Assembly: GCA_910577645.1 (NCBI GenBank)
Contig: CAJTOL010000003.1
Location: 141,904 to 205,903 of the forward strand
Reading direction: 5' to 3'
Length of the DNA: 64,000 nt
From: an uncultured Lachnospiraceae bacterium
Lineage (GTDB): Bacteria; Bacillota; Clostridia; Lachnospirales; Lachnospiraceae
Part shown: in pieces, positions 40,475-49,230 of the stretch
Position numbering within the stretch: position 1 is the first letter of the stretch
Layout of the letters: every line of letters begins with the position of its first letter
The notes under the pieces: model-generated
The model's database searches: none
Seen by the model: only the letters and a program-made list of their open reading frames with translations
What the model was told of the DNA's origin: nothing
Made by a program: the position numbers and the translations under genes

Positions 40475-42622
40475 TCACTTCCAGTTGGTCTGTCCCGGTC
40501 CGCTCTGAAGGTTCAGGCTGCCGATAGACTGAATCTGTACATTGTTGGCAATTTCGTTAAAGGAAAGCACCCGCACATTGGGATAAAACTGCTCTATCAG
40601 CCGGTAAAAATGAATCCTCATAATCTGGGAAGTCAAAATTACCGGGGTTTGGGAAATTCCGTTAAACTTTCTCAGCTGATCCGCTGTCTGCTGAATAATA
40701 CTCTGGAGAATATCCGGGCTCAGGGCAAGATAGTGTCCGTCTCCCCCCTTTGTAAGAGAACCGGCCATAGTGCGTTCCAGTTCAGAATCCAAAGTGATAA
40801 CTTTCATACTTCCATCTTCGCAGTACATTCGGGTTATGGTTCTCTTTAAGGCGGCTCTGATATGCTCTATAATACCGTCCAGATCTTTTACCGGTAGCCC
40901 TGTATCAGCAATAACCTCCATTGTAGTCTCTATAATCGTTTCCAAATCTTTGATGGGGATCCCTTCTTTTAAAAGGCTGGTAAGGATTCTCTGAAACAGG
41001 TTGTATGTAATAATATTTGGAAACGCTTCCTCCACCAGCTGCTCTGCCGTCTTTTTGGTATTCTCCACAAGCTGAACCACTTCCTGCCTGCTAATCAGCT
41101 CATATGCATGCTGCTTTACTACCTCGGTCAGATGGGTTACCATAACCGACAAGGGGTCAATAACCGTATAACCGTAAAGCTCAGCCCGCTCTCTGTCCTC
41201 AGGCCGGATCCACCGGCTTGGGATACCGTAAGCCGGTTCAATGGTTTCGATTCCATCGATTTCTTTCTCCGGAGCGTCTGGCTCCAATGCCAGGTAGTAG
41301 TCCATAAGGATCTCTCCCTTTGCCACTTCCTCGCCTTTAATCTTAATACTGTACTGATTGGTTCCCAGTCCGGAACTGTCTCTAAGCCGGATGGAAGGAA
41401 TAACAAAGCCCATATCCTGAGCGTACTGCCTGCGGAATATTACAATCCGGCTGATAAGCCTTCCGCCTACGGATTCATCTGCAAGAGGAATCAGGCTGTA
41501 GCCAAACTCCATCTCAATGGGTTCTACCGTAAGGAGAGTATAAACATTATTTACATCCTTGTAATACTCTTCTTCTGTTAAAGGCTTGGCGGCGGCAGCC
41601 TCCTGCTGGGCGGGAACCATTCCTGCCATTTCCAGCCCTCCTGCCTCCTGATAAGCTCCGGAAGCAATATAAGCCGGCTCCGCCTGGATTTTTCTGGACA
41701 AGTAAACGCCTCCGCTTATCAGCCCTGCAGCCACAATCAGAAGTTGGAGAATGGGCATACCCGGAATCACCGACAGAATCGCCACTGCTATGCCGCTCAT
41801 CATAATGGCGTTAGGCTGAGCCATAAACTGCTTGGAAACATCCTCGTTTAAGCTTCCTTCTGCCACGGCCCGGGTTACAATCATACCCGTTGCAGTGGAG
41901 ATAAGAAGAGACGGGATCTGGCCCACCAGACCGTCGCCTACTGTAGCGATAGAATAGGTGCTCATTACCTGGCTGATACTGTCTCCCGACTGGACAATAC
42001 CAATGATACTTCCGCCGATAAGGTTGACAGCCGTGGTAATCAATGACATGGTGGCGTCGCCCTTTACAATCTTGGTGGCGCCGTCCATGGCTCCGTAAAA
42101 GTCAGCCTCTCTCTGTATCTTTGCACGCCTGGTTTTGGCCTGCTGCTCATCAATAAGCCCGGAGCTTAAATCCGCATCAATTGCCATCTGCTTACCTGGC
42201 ATTGCATCCAGGTTGAATCTGGCGGCAACCTCCGCTACTCGCTCTGCGCCTTTGGTGATTACAATAAACTGCATTAAAACGATAATAAGGAATATGATAA
42301 AGCCTACGACCACGTTGCCCTGGAGTACAAAGTCTCCAAAAGCTTTAATTACCTGGCCGGAGGATCCTGAATTCGTAAGAATATTTCTGGTAGTAGATAC
42401 ATTAATTCCCAGCCTGAACAGCGTAGTAATCAGCAGCAGGGAGGGAAAAATAGAAAATTCCAAAGGTTCCCGGATGGTCATGGTAATAACCAAAATCATC
42501 ATGGATAAAGACATATTCAGTATAATCGCCACGTCCACCAAAGGGGCCGGCAGTGGTATAATCAACAACAATATGATAGTAAGTACAAAAAATACTACCG
42601 AATATCTCAATAAGTTCTTCAT
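40475..42622 (-). CDS. flhA: Flagellar type III export protein FlhA
   Basis: 715 residues. Multi-pass N-terminal membrane domain (about 1-320), with the FHIPEP-type segment SVSTTRNILTN and the highly conserved RFNLDAMPGKQMAIDADL near 165-185. The cytoplasmic linker and ring domain (about 350-700) follow. Forms the nonameric export gate with FliPQR and FlhB. 26 bp after flhB. Confidence 0.97.
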   Translation of the reverse strand: MKNLLRYSVVFFVLTIILLLIIPLPAPLVDVAIILNMSLSMMILVITMTIREPLEFSIFPSLLLITTLFRLGINVSTTRNILTNSGSSGQVIKAFGDFVLQGNVVVGFIIFLIIVLMQFIVITKGAERVAEVAARFNLDAMPGKQMAIDADLSSGLIDEQQAKTRRAKIQREADFYGAMDGATKIVKGDATMSLITTAVNLIGGSIIGIVQSGDSISQVMSTYSIATVGDGLVGQIPSLLISTATGMIVTRAVAEGSLNEDVSKQFMAQPNAIMMSGIAVAILSVIPGMPILQLLIVAAGLISGGVYLSRKIQAEPAYIASGAYQEAGGLEMAGMVPAQQEAAAAKPLTEEEYYKDVNNVYTLLTVEPIEMEFGYSLIPLADESVGGRLISRIVIFRRQYAQDMGFVIPSIRLRDSSGLGTNQYSIKIKGEEVAKGEILMDYYLALEPDAPEKEIDGIETIEPAYGIPSRWIRPEDRERAELYGYTVIDPLSVMVTHLTEVVKQHAYELISRQEVVQLVENTKKTAEQLVEEAFPNIITYNLFQRILTSLLKEGIPIKDLETIIETTMEVIADTGLPVKDLDGIIEHIRAALKRTITRMYCEDGSMKVITLDSELERTMAGSLTKGGDGHYLALSPDILQSIIQQTADQLRKFNGISQTPVILTSQIMRIHFYRLIEQFYPNVRVLSFNEIANNVQIQSIGSLNLQSGPGQTNWK

Positions 42623-42647
42623 CCGTTACTCCATCTGTCTCACTTAA

Positions 42648-43718
42648 TTATGTAAACATATCTTCTCTGTGGCTGGCCTTGTAGATATATACCAGGATTT
42701 CCGCCACTGCCCCGTAAAACTCTGCAGGAATCTCCCTGTCCAGTTCACAGGACTCATATAAAGCTCTGGCCAAAGGCCGGTTTTCTGTGATAAATACTCC
42801 GTTTTCCTCCCCTACCTTAATAATCCGCAGCGCCAGCTCATCCTGGCCTTTTGCCAGCACCATAGGGGCGCCGTTTACATTGGGATCATATTTCAGGGCA
42901 ATTGCATAGTGGGTTGGGTTTCGGATAATAACATCGGCCTGAGGAACCTTCTGAATCATTCTGCTCATGGCCATCTGACGCTGCAGGCTGCGGATCCTTC
43001 CCTTTATCTGGGGATTTCCTTCTGTCTGCTTAAATTCATCCTTTACTTCCTGCTTGGTCATCTTTAAATCTCTCTCGTATTCCCAGCGCTGATAAAGGAA
43101 GTCAAAAAATGCTACTACTGTAAAAGCAAGGCAAACCTTCATCACCAGGCTAAAAACCATACTCATCATAAAGGCCGCCGAATTAATAGGGGGCATATCT
43201 ACCATCCTGGCAACCTGGATGGCATCATCCATCAGGATATCGTAGAGCAAAACCAAAAGCAGGATGATTTTCAACAGGTTTTTAATAAGCTCTACTACCC
43301 TCTTTAGAGAAAACATATTTTTAATCCCTTTTAAAGGGTTCAGCTTGCTGAACTTTGGTTTCAAAGGGGTAAAAGATACGTTAAACCGGGTCTGAACTCC
43401 GTGGGAGATAATCCCAAACATCAAGGCTCCCAAAAGAAGAGGCAGTGCACATTGGAGCATCACCCGAAGGGTTGTTCCCAAAAGCTGGGCGGATAAAAAA
43501 CCATCTATACAAATCCCTTCTATAATCCATGTCAGATAAGTTCGGAGGTTGGTATAAATGTAGGACATCATAAACCGCATTAAGATAAAAATCCCTGCCA
43601 GCATGACTACTGTGACAATGTCCTTGCTCTGAAATATATTTCCTTCTTTTCTGGCGTCTCTCCGCCGTTTACTAGTCGGTTGTTCTGTCTTTTCCTGTCC
43701 ATTGCGCTCTGCTGCCAA
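42648..43718 (-). CDS. flhB: Flagellar export switch protein FlhB
   Basis: 356 residues. N-terminus GQEKTEQPTSKRRRDARKEG, four transmembrane segments, then the autocleavage site NPTH in IIRNPTHYAIALKYDP (about 265). The start is TTG with GGAAGTGG upstream. FlhB changes export preference from hook to filament substrates. A free-standing homologue of its C-terminal half is at 20118. Confidence 0.97.
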   Translation of the reverse strand: MAAERNGQEKTEQPTSKRRRDARKEGNIFQSKDIVTVVMLAGIFILMRFMMSYIYTNLRTYLTWIIEGICIDGFLSAQLLGTTLRVMLQCALPLLLGALMFGIISHGVQTRFNVSFTPLKPKFSKLNPLKGIKNMFSLKRVVELIKNLLKIILLLVLLYDILMDDAIQVARMVDMPPINSAAFMMSMVFSLVMKVCLAFTVVAFFDFLYQRWEYERDLKMTKQEVKDEFKQTEGNPQIKGRIRSLQRQMAMSRMIQKVPQADVIIRNPTHYAIALKYDPNVNGAPMVLAKGQDELALRIIKVGEENGVFITENRPLARALYESCELDREIPAEFYGAVAEILVYIYKASHREDMFT

Positions 43719-43745
43719 CCGTCACCACTTCCTTTCAGGACAAGT

Positions 43746-44498
43746 CTATCCCATAAGCACCGCCAGGTGCTGCAGGGATGTATACATTTCATTAAGGATT
43801 GAAAACAAACGGTCTGACATAGGACTAAACAGAAATACCAGCATCATAAGTCCTACAATGATTTTCAGCTGAAAATTAACGGCAAATACATTAATCTGGG
43901 GAACAATCCGCATAAGAATCCCCACCGCTGCTTCCACAACCAGTTCCATAGCCACCACAGGAAATGCAAACTGCAGTCCCATAAAAATACATTCCTGAAA
44001 GATATTCAGCACTTCCAAAGGAAGCTCCGGCCGCAAATTTACCATTCCAAATGGAATCCGCAGGGCGGAACCGTAATAGATTCCCATAAGCCGCAGATGT
44101 CCGTCAGTGGAAAAGAACAGCAGTATCATAAAGGCGTAATACATACCGGAGGTAATGGTCATCTGAGCGCCATATTGGGGATCGTACACCTGAGCCATAC
44201 TAAGGCCCATAGAGTGATCCATAATTCCGGATGCAAAACGAACCACCAAAAAGAAAAGTTCCATGCCAAAGCCTAAAGTAAAACCAAAGAACAGCTCTTT
44301 TAACAGCATAACTCCATATTCCATCATGGTGGCCGGCTCATGAGCCAGTCGCCCCCCTGTCCCCACATAGAGCATCAGAGACAATATAAATATAAAGTAA
44401 GCCCGGACACTGGCAGGAAGATTGGTCCGTCCAAATACAGGATTAAAAGTAATAGCCCCTGTCATCCGCATGACAATCAGGGAAAATAGTATCAGCAT
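43746..44498 (-). CDS. fliR: Flagellar export gate protein FliR
   Basis: 250-residue integral membrane protein with six hydrophobic segments and the conserved LPASVRAYFIFILSLML and GLQFAFPVVAMELVVEAAVGIL regions. Part of the FliPQR export channel. 6 bp after fliQ, consistent with the stoichiometric gene order fliP-fliQ-fliR-flhB-flhA. Confidence 0.95.
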   Translation of the reverse strand: MLILFSLIVMRMTGAITFNPVFGRTNLPASVRAYFIFILSLMLYVGTGGRLAHEPATMMEYGVMLLKELFFGFTLGFGMELFFLVVRFASGIMDHSMGLSMAQVYDPQYGAQMTITSGMYYAFMILLFFSTDGHLRLMGIYYGSALRIPFGMVNLRPELPLEVLNIFQECIFMGLQFAFPVVAMELVVEAAVGILMRIVPQINVFAVNFQLKIIVGLMMLVFLFSPMSDRLFSILNEMYTSLQHLAVLMG

Positions 44499-44504
44499 AC
44501 CCTA

Positions 44505-44768
44505 TCATCCCCCTGCTATCAGGGAAAACATGTAGGTGGTAAACTCCTGAAGCATTACCAGGATAGAACTTCCCATAATCCCCATCATTGCCAGAATGGC
44601 CAAAAGCTTAGGAACGAAGGTCATGGTCTGTTCATTAATCTGGGTCGCCGCCTGGAATATGGCGATGACCACACCCACAATCATGCTCACCAGCAAAAAC
44701 GGGAGGGAGATCCTCAATGCAAGCATAAATGCCTGATACATAATATCAAGTACCTCTAAGTTGCTCAT
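44505..44768 (-). CDS. fliQ: Flagellar export gate protein FliQ
   Basis: 87 residues, two transmembrane helices, conserved SLPFLLVSMIVGVVIAIFQAATQINEQT-type core (LLVSMIVGVVIAIFQA, then TQINEQTMTFVPK). Standard length. GGAGATAG precedes the ATG. Confidence 0.96.
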   Translation of the reverse strand: MSNLEVLDIMYQAFMLALRISLPFLLVSMIVGVVIAIFQAATQINEQTMTFVPKLLAILAMMGIMGSSILVMLQEFTTYMFSLIAGG

Positions 44769-44788
44769 AGCTATCTCCTTTCAAACCC

Positions 44789-45445
44789 TCATCGGAAACT
44801 CTGGACAATGCTGGAAAACAACAGCTCCCAGCCATTTACGGTAATAAACAGCAGCAGCTTAAAGGGAAGGGATATCATGGCAGGCGGCAGCATAACCATA
44901 CCCATAGACATCAGGGTTGTAGCCACTACCACGTCAATTAAAAGGAACGGAAGGTAGATTAAAAACCCGGCCATAAAGCCTCTCTTTAATTCGCTGGTCA
45001 TAAAGGCCGGCGTCACCACTGTAAGAGGGTATTCCTCCACGTTTTCCTGAATTTCAGCTCCGGAAAGCCGGACAAAGTGATCCAGCGTATTCTTTTCCGT
45101 GTTGCGGAGCATAAATTCCTTTAAAGGTCCTCCCGCTCTCTCCACAGCCTCCTGCTGAGTAATCTCTCCCTGAATATAAGGCTGATAGGCTTCCTCGTTG
45201 ATCCTTCCGATTACCGGATTCATAATATAAAGGGTAAGAAATAATGCAATTCCCACCAAAACCATATTGGGAGGACTCTGCTGGACGCCCATAGCATTTC
45301 TGGTAAAGGAGAGGATGATAATGGTCCTGGTAAAGGAAGTCATCATCACCACAATAGAGGGAAGCAGGGCTGCCATGGTCATCAGGATAATCAGGTCAAG
45401 AGCAGGAACATTCCCTCCGTTTAAACCTGTAAGAAGGTCGTTCAT
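44789..45445 (-). CDS. fliP: Flagellar export gate protein FliP
   Basis: 218 residues with the signature MTSFTRTIIILSFTRNAMG and TPAFMTSELKRGFMAGFLIYLPFLLID-type second half (SELKRGFMAGFLIYLP). Unlike Gram-negative FliP, there is no cleavable signal peptide, and the protein starts shortly before the first transmembrane helix. The ATG overlaps the fliO stop (ATGA). Confidence 0.96.
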   Translation of the reverse strand: MNDLLTGLNGGNVPALDLIILMTMAALLPSIVVMMTSFTRTIIILSFTRNAMGVQQSPPNMVLVGIALFLTLYIMNPVIGRINEEAYQPYIQGEITQQEAVERAGGPLKEFMLRNTEKNTLDHFVRLSGAEIQENVEEYPLTVVTPAFMTSELKRGFMAGFLIYLPFLLIDVVVATTLMSMGMVMLPPAMISLPFKLLLFITVNGWELLFSSIVQSFR

Positions 45446-45795
45446 TTATTACTTCCCTCCTTTTTCCGGTTGGTAAATGCATAGCTTTTCATAAGTTCAT
45501 AAAAACCGCTGTCTTTTTTCTCCGGTTCTTTTAGTTCTTCCAGCTCATCCTCTATCTGGGCAATAAGCTGTATCCCTGCCCCGCTGACGCCAATCAGGTA
45601 AACATGGCCGCCAAGCTTTACCAGGAGAATGGATTTATCAGTTCCCACGCGGATTTGTTCCAAGATCTTTATGTTCTTCCCGGATGCCGCGCTGACCCAG
45701 CTTTTTCCAAGCATACGGCTGCACCACCAGGCAAGAGCCAGGATGCAGACTACCATCAGAATCGCCCCTGCCAGCGACATAAGCTCCTCTATCAT
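45442..45795 (-). CDS. fliO: Flagellar biosynthesis protein FliO
   Basis: 117 residues: one N-terminal transmembrane helix (about 8-27) and a cytoplasmic FliO domain (KNIKILEQIRVGTDKSILLVKL, YLIGVSGAGIQLI). Assists FliP assembly. Overlaps fliY (TAATG) and fliP (ATGA), so all three are coupled. Confidence 0.92.
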   Translation of the reverse strand: MIEELMSLAGAILMVVCILALAWWCSRMLGKSWVSAASGKNIKILEQIRVGTDKSILLVKLGGHVYLIGVSGAGIQLIAQIEDELEELKEPEKKDSGFYELMKSYAFTNRKKEGSNK

Positions 45796-47195
45796 TACAA
45801 ACTCTCCGGATTAATGTTGCGGGAAATAATCTCCGTTACACGGATTCCGAAGTTGTCTTCTACTACAACGATGTCTCCCTTTGCAATACATTGGCCGTTT
45901 ACATACAGATCTGCCTGCTCGCCGGCCATCTTGTCCAAGACTACCAGAGAGCCTTGAGTGAACTCCAGAATATCCTTGACCTTTTTCTTGGTTCTGCCAA
46001 TCTCTACGGAAATTTCCAGAGGCACCTTCATAAGCATTTCCTGATTTTCCTGGGCTTCCATACCATCTTCAAAGCCAGCGTCAAAGGAAGAGGAATTTAC
46101 AGAATGAATTACTGCTGATTCTCTGGGCTTCTGAGGTTCTCTTTCTTTGCCCTTTAGCTCCTTCATAAATTCCATCATCTGCATCTGAGACTGCTGCATC
46201 TGATTTAAGAGCTGAAGCATCATAGGATCCCCGGCAGGCTGATAAACCGGCTGGCCGTATGGCGGAGGCGCCATCTGAGGCATAGCCGAAGGCTGAGGAG
46301 CCGCCGCCTGAGGGGCTACCTGAGGCTGGGGAGCTGCTGCCTGAGGAGCCGGGGCCTCCTGAGCGGGAGCCGAACTTTGCTGCAGAAGTTTTTCAATCTC
46401 TTCCTGGGACATTACTCCGCCGGAAGCCGGGGCTGCCGCCGGTTCTTCCTTAACAGGCTCCGAACTCTGCTGCAAAAGCTTCTCAATCTCTTCCTGGGAC
46501 ATTACTCCGCCGGAAGCCGAAGCTGCCGCCGGTTCTTCCTTAACAGGCTCCTCCTGAACCGGAGCCGCCGGCGTAGGAGAAGCTGCAGGCTCTGCCTGGC
46601 TGAAACTGTCTTTGAAAGGCTCCAGAAGGCGTTTTGCCAGTCCTTCCGGCATAATATTTAAGAATTCGCTGTTTAACTTTCCCTCTACCTCCAAAGCGAA
46701 CCGTACTACTACCCGGTTTTCAACGGTTGGGAAGTATTTATCTTTAAAAGTCTGCTCGTCTTCTACCTCAAAGGATACCGGCGTGGAAATGTTTACCGTC
46801 ATGCCCAAAAATTCTGACAGCGCGGTCGCAGAGGAACCCATCATCTGATTCATAACCTCACAGATAGCGCTGCGGTTAATCTCATCCAGCTCAAAGTCTT
46901 CCTCCGGTATCTCCATGCCCATAAGCATTCCCACAATAATGCGGACATCATTGCGGCTAAACATCATAATGTTGCTGCCTTCTATTCCTTCTACGTAGGC
47001 GATCTCCACTCCTACTGCCGGTTCCAGTTTGTGAAATTCAAATTCATTACTGCTGGCAACCTTTACAACGGGAGTGGTAATATTTACGGTTGCACCAAGT
47101 AAGGTGGAAACCGCTGTTGCCGATGCCCCGAGACTGATGTTCATAATCTCGCCTATGGCATCTATTTCCATTTCGTTAAAGCTGATAGCGCCCAT
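45795..47195 (-). CDS. fliY: Flagellar switch phosphatase FliY (CheC-like plus FliN domain)
   Basis: 466 residues. Two CheC-type phosphatase half-domains: E16/N19 ... P42 and E113/N116 ... P139, both canonical. A long Pro/Ala/Glu/Gln linker (about 200-375) precedes the C-terminal FliN/SpoA domain (about 385-460, LEISVEIGRTKKKVKDIL). The motif MSQEEIEKLLQ, equivalent to the CheY-binding LSQDEIDALL found at the N-terminus of FliM and of B. subtilis FliY, is absent from the N-terminus and occurs twice in the linker (residues 232-242 and 262-272). C-ring component and CheY-P phosphatase. Confidence 0.93.
   Translation of the reverse strand: MGAISFNEMEIDAIGEIMNISLGASATAVSTLLGATVNITTPVVKVASSNEFEFHKLEPAVGVEIAYVEGIEGSNIMMFSRNDVRIIVGMLMGMEIPEEDFELDEINRSAICEVMNQMMGSSATALSEFLGMTVNISTPVSFEVEDEQTFKDKYFPTVENRVVVRFALEVEGKLNSEFLNIMPEGLAKRLLEPFKDSFSQAEPAASPTPAAPVQEEPVKEEPAAASASGGVMSQEEIEKLLQQSSEPVKEEPAAAPASGGVMSQEEIEKLLQQSSAPAQEAPAPQAAAPQPQVAPQAAAPQPSAMPQMAPPPYGQPVYQPAGDPMMLQLLNQMQQSQMQMMEFMKELKGKEREPQKPRESAVIHSVNSSSFDAGFEDGMEAQENQEMLMKVPLEISVEIGRTKKKVKDILEFTQGSLVVLDKMAGEQADLYVNGQCIAKGDIVVVEDNFGIRVTEIISRNINPESL
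46371..46550 (-). repeat. Duplicated 90-bp unit in the fliY linker
   Basis: Two adjacent 90-bp copies encode 30 residues each, beginning EPVKEEPAAA and ending with MSQEEIEKLLQQSS. They differ at very few positions, so the duplication looks recent or is kept uniform. Confidence 0.9.
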
Positions 47196-47216
47196 CCTTA
47201 ATCTCCTCTACAGTTC

Positions 47217-47666
47217 TTATTTTCCAATCTCCAATGCTTTCTGCGCCATCAGCTTCATCGCATTTAAAGCAGTCACATTTGCTTCATAAGATCTTGTGGC
47301 TGACATACTATCAACTGTTTCCTTAAGCAAATCTACGTTGGGCAGGGTCACATATCCGTCTGCGTCTGCATCCGGATGCTCCGGATTGTAGACCAATTTC
47401 ATTTCTCTGGTGTCTTCTATAATGGCAGATACCCTTACGCCGGAATGCCGGCTGGTAAATCCCTGTCCCCTGGAAGCGTTTCTCATTGCCTCCTGAAAGG
47501 AATTTTCCCCGTAGCTCTGGAAAACAACGTCTTTTCTGCGGTAAGGGCCGCCTGCCTCAGTTCTTGTGGTATCAATATTTGCAATGTTTTCCGCCGCAAT
47601 ATCCATGCGGAGGCGCTGAGCGCTCATACCGGAAGCACAAATATCAAATGAGCCTAAAAATGCCAT
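47217..47666 (-). CDS. flgC: Proximal rod protein FlgC
   Basis: 149 residues. N-terminal FDICASGMSAQRLRMDIAAENIANIDTT and C-terminal VDLLKETVDSMSATRSYEANVTALNAMKLMAQKAL-type helix (SYEANVTALNAMKLMAQ). Normally encoded between flgB and fliE. Here flgB is followed directly by fliE, and flgC sits 13 kb downstream between cheY and fliY. Intact, with CAGGAGG before the ATG. Confidence 0.96.
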   Translation of the reverse strand: MAFLGSFDICASGMSAQRLRMDIAAENIANIDTTRTEAGGPYRRKDVVFQSYGENSFQEAMRNASRGQGFTSRHSGVRVSAIIEDTREMKLVYNPEHPDADADGYVTLPNVDLLKETVDSMSATRSYEANVTALNAMKLMAQKALEIGK

Positions 47667-47684
47667 CTCAATACCTCCTGAAGG

Positions 47685-48047
47685 TTAATTTCCTAAAATC
47701 TTATTCACAGTCTGAGCAATTCTTTCCTCATTAAAGGGCTTTACCACGAAATCCTTTGCTCCGGATTTAATCGCATCTACTACCATGCTCTCCTGGCCCA
47801 TAGCGGTACACATTACCACTTTTGCATTGGGGTCATTTTCCCTGATTTTTTTCAGCGCCTGGAGGCCGTCCATGTTGGGCATGGTAATATCCATGATTAC
47901 CATATCCGGTTTTTCCTCATCATATTTCTTTACTGCCTCGGCTCCGTCCTGAGCCTCAATAAAATCGCTGTAACCATTTGCAGTTAAAGCCTTCTTAAGC
48001 ATCATACGCATAAACGCTGCATCATCCACTAACATAATTTTCGCCAT
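47685..48047 (-). CDS. cheY: Chemotaxis response regulator CheY
   Basis: 120-residue single receiver domain: acidic pair D8-D9, phospho-acceptor Asp53 in VIMDITMPNMDG, Thr in MCTAMGQ and Lys in VVKPFNEE. Phosphorylated by CheA, it binds FliM/FliY to set motor rotation. Lies between fliM and flgC with AGAGG before the ATG. Confidence 0.95.
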   Translation of the reverse strand: MAKIMLVDDAAFMRMMLKKALTANGYSDFIEAQDGAEAVKKYDEEKPDMVIMDITMPNMDGLQALKKIRENDPNAKVVMCTAMGQESMVVDAIKSGAKDFVVKPFNEERIAQTVNKILGN

Positions 48048-48093
48048 TTTTATTACCTCTCTTCCATGTTATTTATCTTCTTTATACTTTATT

Positions 48094-49206
48094 TTACTGG
48101 GATACACCCGGTTCCTCAAATTCCATCTGCCGCAGCCTTACATACTCTTCACCGTCTGCCGCTTCCGTCTGGTTCGTATTCTCATCTTCGTCCTTTTTCT
48201 GGTAAATTCTGTCCTGAATACGTACTGCTACATTTTTCTTGTAGCGGCCCATCTCTCCTGTAAACCATGGCTGCCTTCCAACATACAGGGTAACAAGGCC
48301 ATTTTGGGGTTTGTTTAAATCAATTACATCTCCTACCCGCAAATGATAAATATCATTTACATCCAGTTTTACCTTACCAAGCTGTCCGGTTACCGGAAGC
48401 TGTGAGTAACGGATATTATCCAGAATACTTTCCCTGTTATTCTCATAAGAGAAACCTCGGGCAATATGCTTGCGGTGGTCAATTGTATGGAAAATATTCT
48501 CCAGCAAAGTACCGGGCAGACAGAGCCGAAGCTTTTCTACCGAGTATCCTGCCATATCCACATTTAAATGAATAACGGCAACGGTCTCGTCCAGGCCTAC
48601 ATCCTGAACCATACTGGGATTCTCCTCCACACGCTGAACCTTAAACTGCATATTGATGTAGTTGGCGAATCCATCCTTTAACGCCTGGGTGCAGTAATCT
48701 ACCACCCGCCGGTAAAGGGCCAGCTCCACATCAGAATAGCGGTAATCCACATCTACCTTTATTACCTCATCGCCTCCTCCCAGCATACGGTTAATTAATG
48801 TAATTACCATACCCGGCGTAATAAACAACATAAGAGGCACATTATTTTTCCCCTTTTCTTGGACAAAGACGTCTACCAGAGTGAGGCAGTCATTTTCATG
48901 AAAGGAATTGACGTATTCATAATACCGACATTCCTGAACCTCCAGCACGGTAATGTCTGTCATTACACGGAAGATACCATTTACCTGAGAAGTAAGGATT
49001 CTGGCGTAGTTTTCGAATACGCTGGTAAGAATCTTCATCTTCTCTTTGGTAAATTTTCTGGGGCTGTAAAAATCGTATCTATTATATTTAGTAGCTGACG
49101 CTTCTTCGGTCTTTTTTTCGACTACTTTTTCTTCCTCTACAGGCCCGTCAGTCTGCATGGATTTTAAAAGCGCGTCTATCTGACTTTGAGATAATACATC
49201 TGCCAT
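48094..49206 (-). CDS. fliM: Flagellar motor switch protein FliM
   Basis: 370 residues. N-terminal CheY-binding motif LSQSQIDALLKSM (5-17), FliM middle CheC-like domain, and C-terminal SpoA/FliN-like domain (about 270-345, LDVNDIYHLRVGDVIDL). Forms the C-ring with FliG and FliY. Follows motB by 24 bp, with no fliL between, which is unusual. The C-terminal 30 residues are acidic and variable. Confidence 0.96.
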   Translation of the reverse strand: MADVLSQSQIDALLKSMQTDGPVEEEKVVEKKTEEASATKYNRYDFYSPRKFTKEKMKILTSVFENYARILTSQVNGIFRVMTDITVLEVQECRYYEYVNSFHENDCLTLVDVFVQEKGKNNVPLMLFITPGMVITLINRMLGGGDEVIKVDVDYRYSDVELALYRRVVDYCTQALKDGFANYINMQFKVQRVEENPSMVQDVGLDETVAVIHLNVDMAGYSVEKLRLCLPGTLLENIFHTIDHRKHIARGFSYENNRESILDNIRYSQLPVTGQLGKVKLDVNDIYHLRVGDVIDLNKPQNGLVTLYVGRQPWFTGEMGRYKKNVAVRIQDRIYQKKDEDENTNQTEAADGEEYVRLRQMEFEEPGVSQ

Positions 49207-49230
49207 CGCTAAAAACCACCTTTTCTCAAT

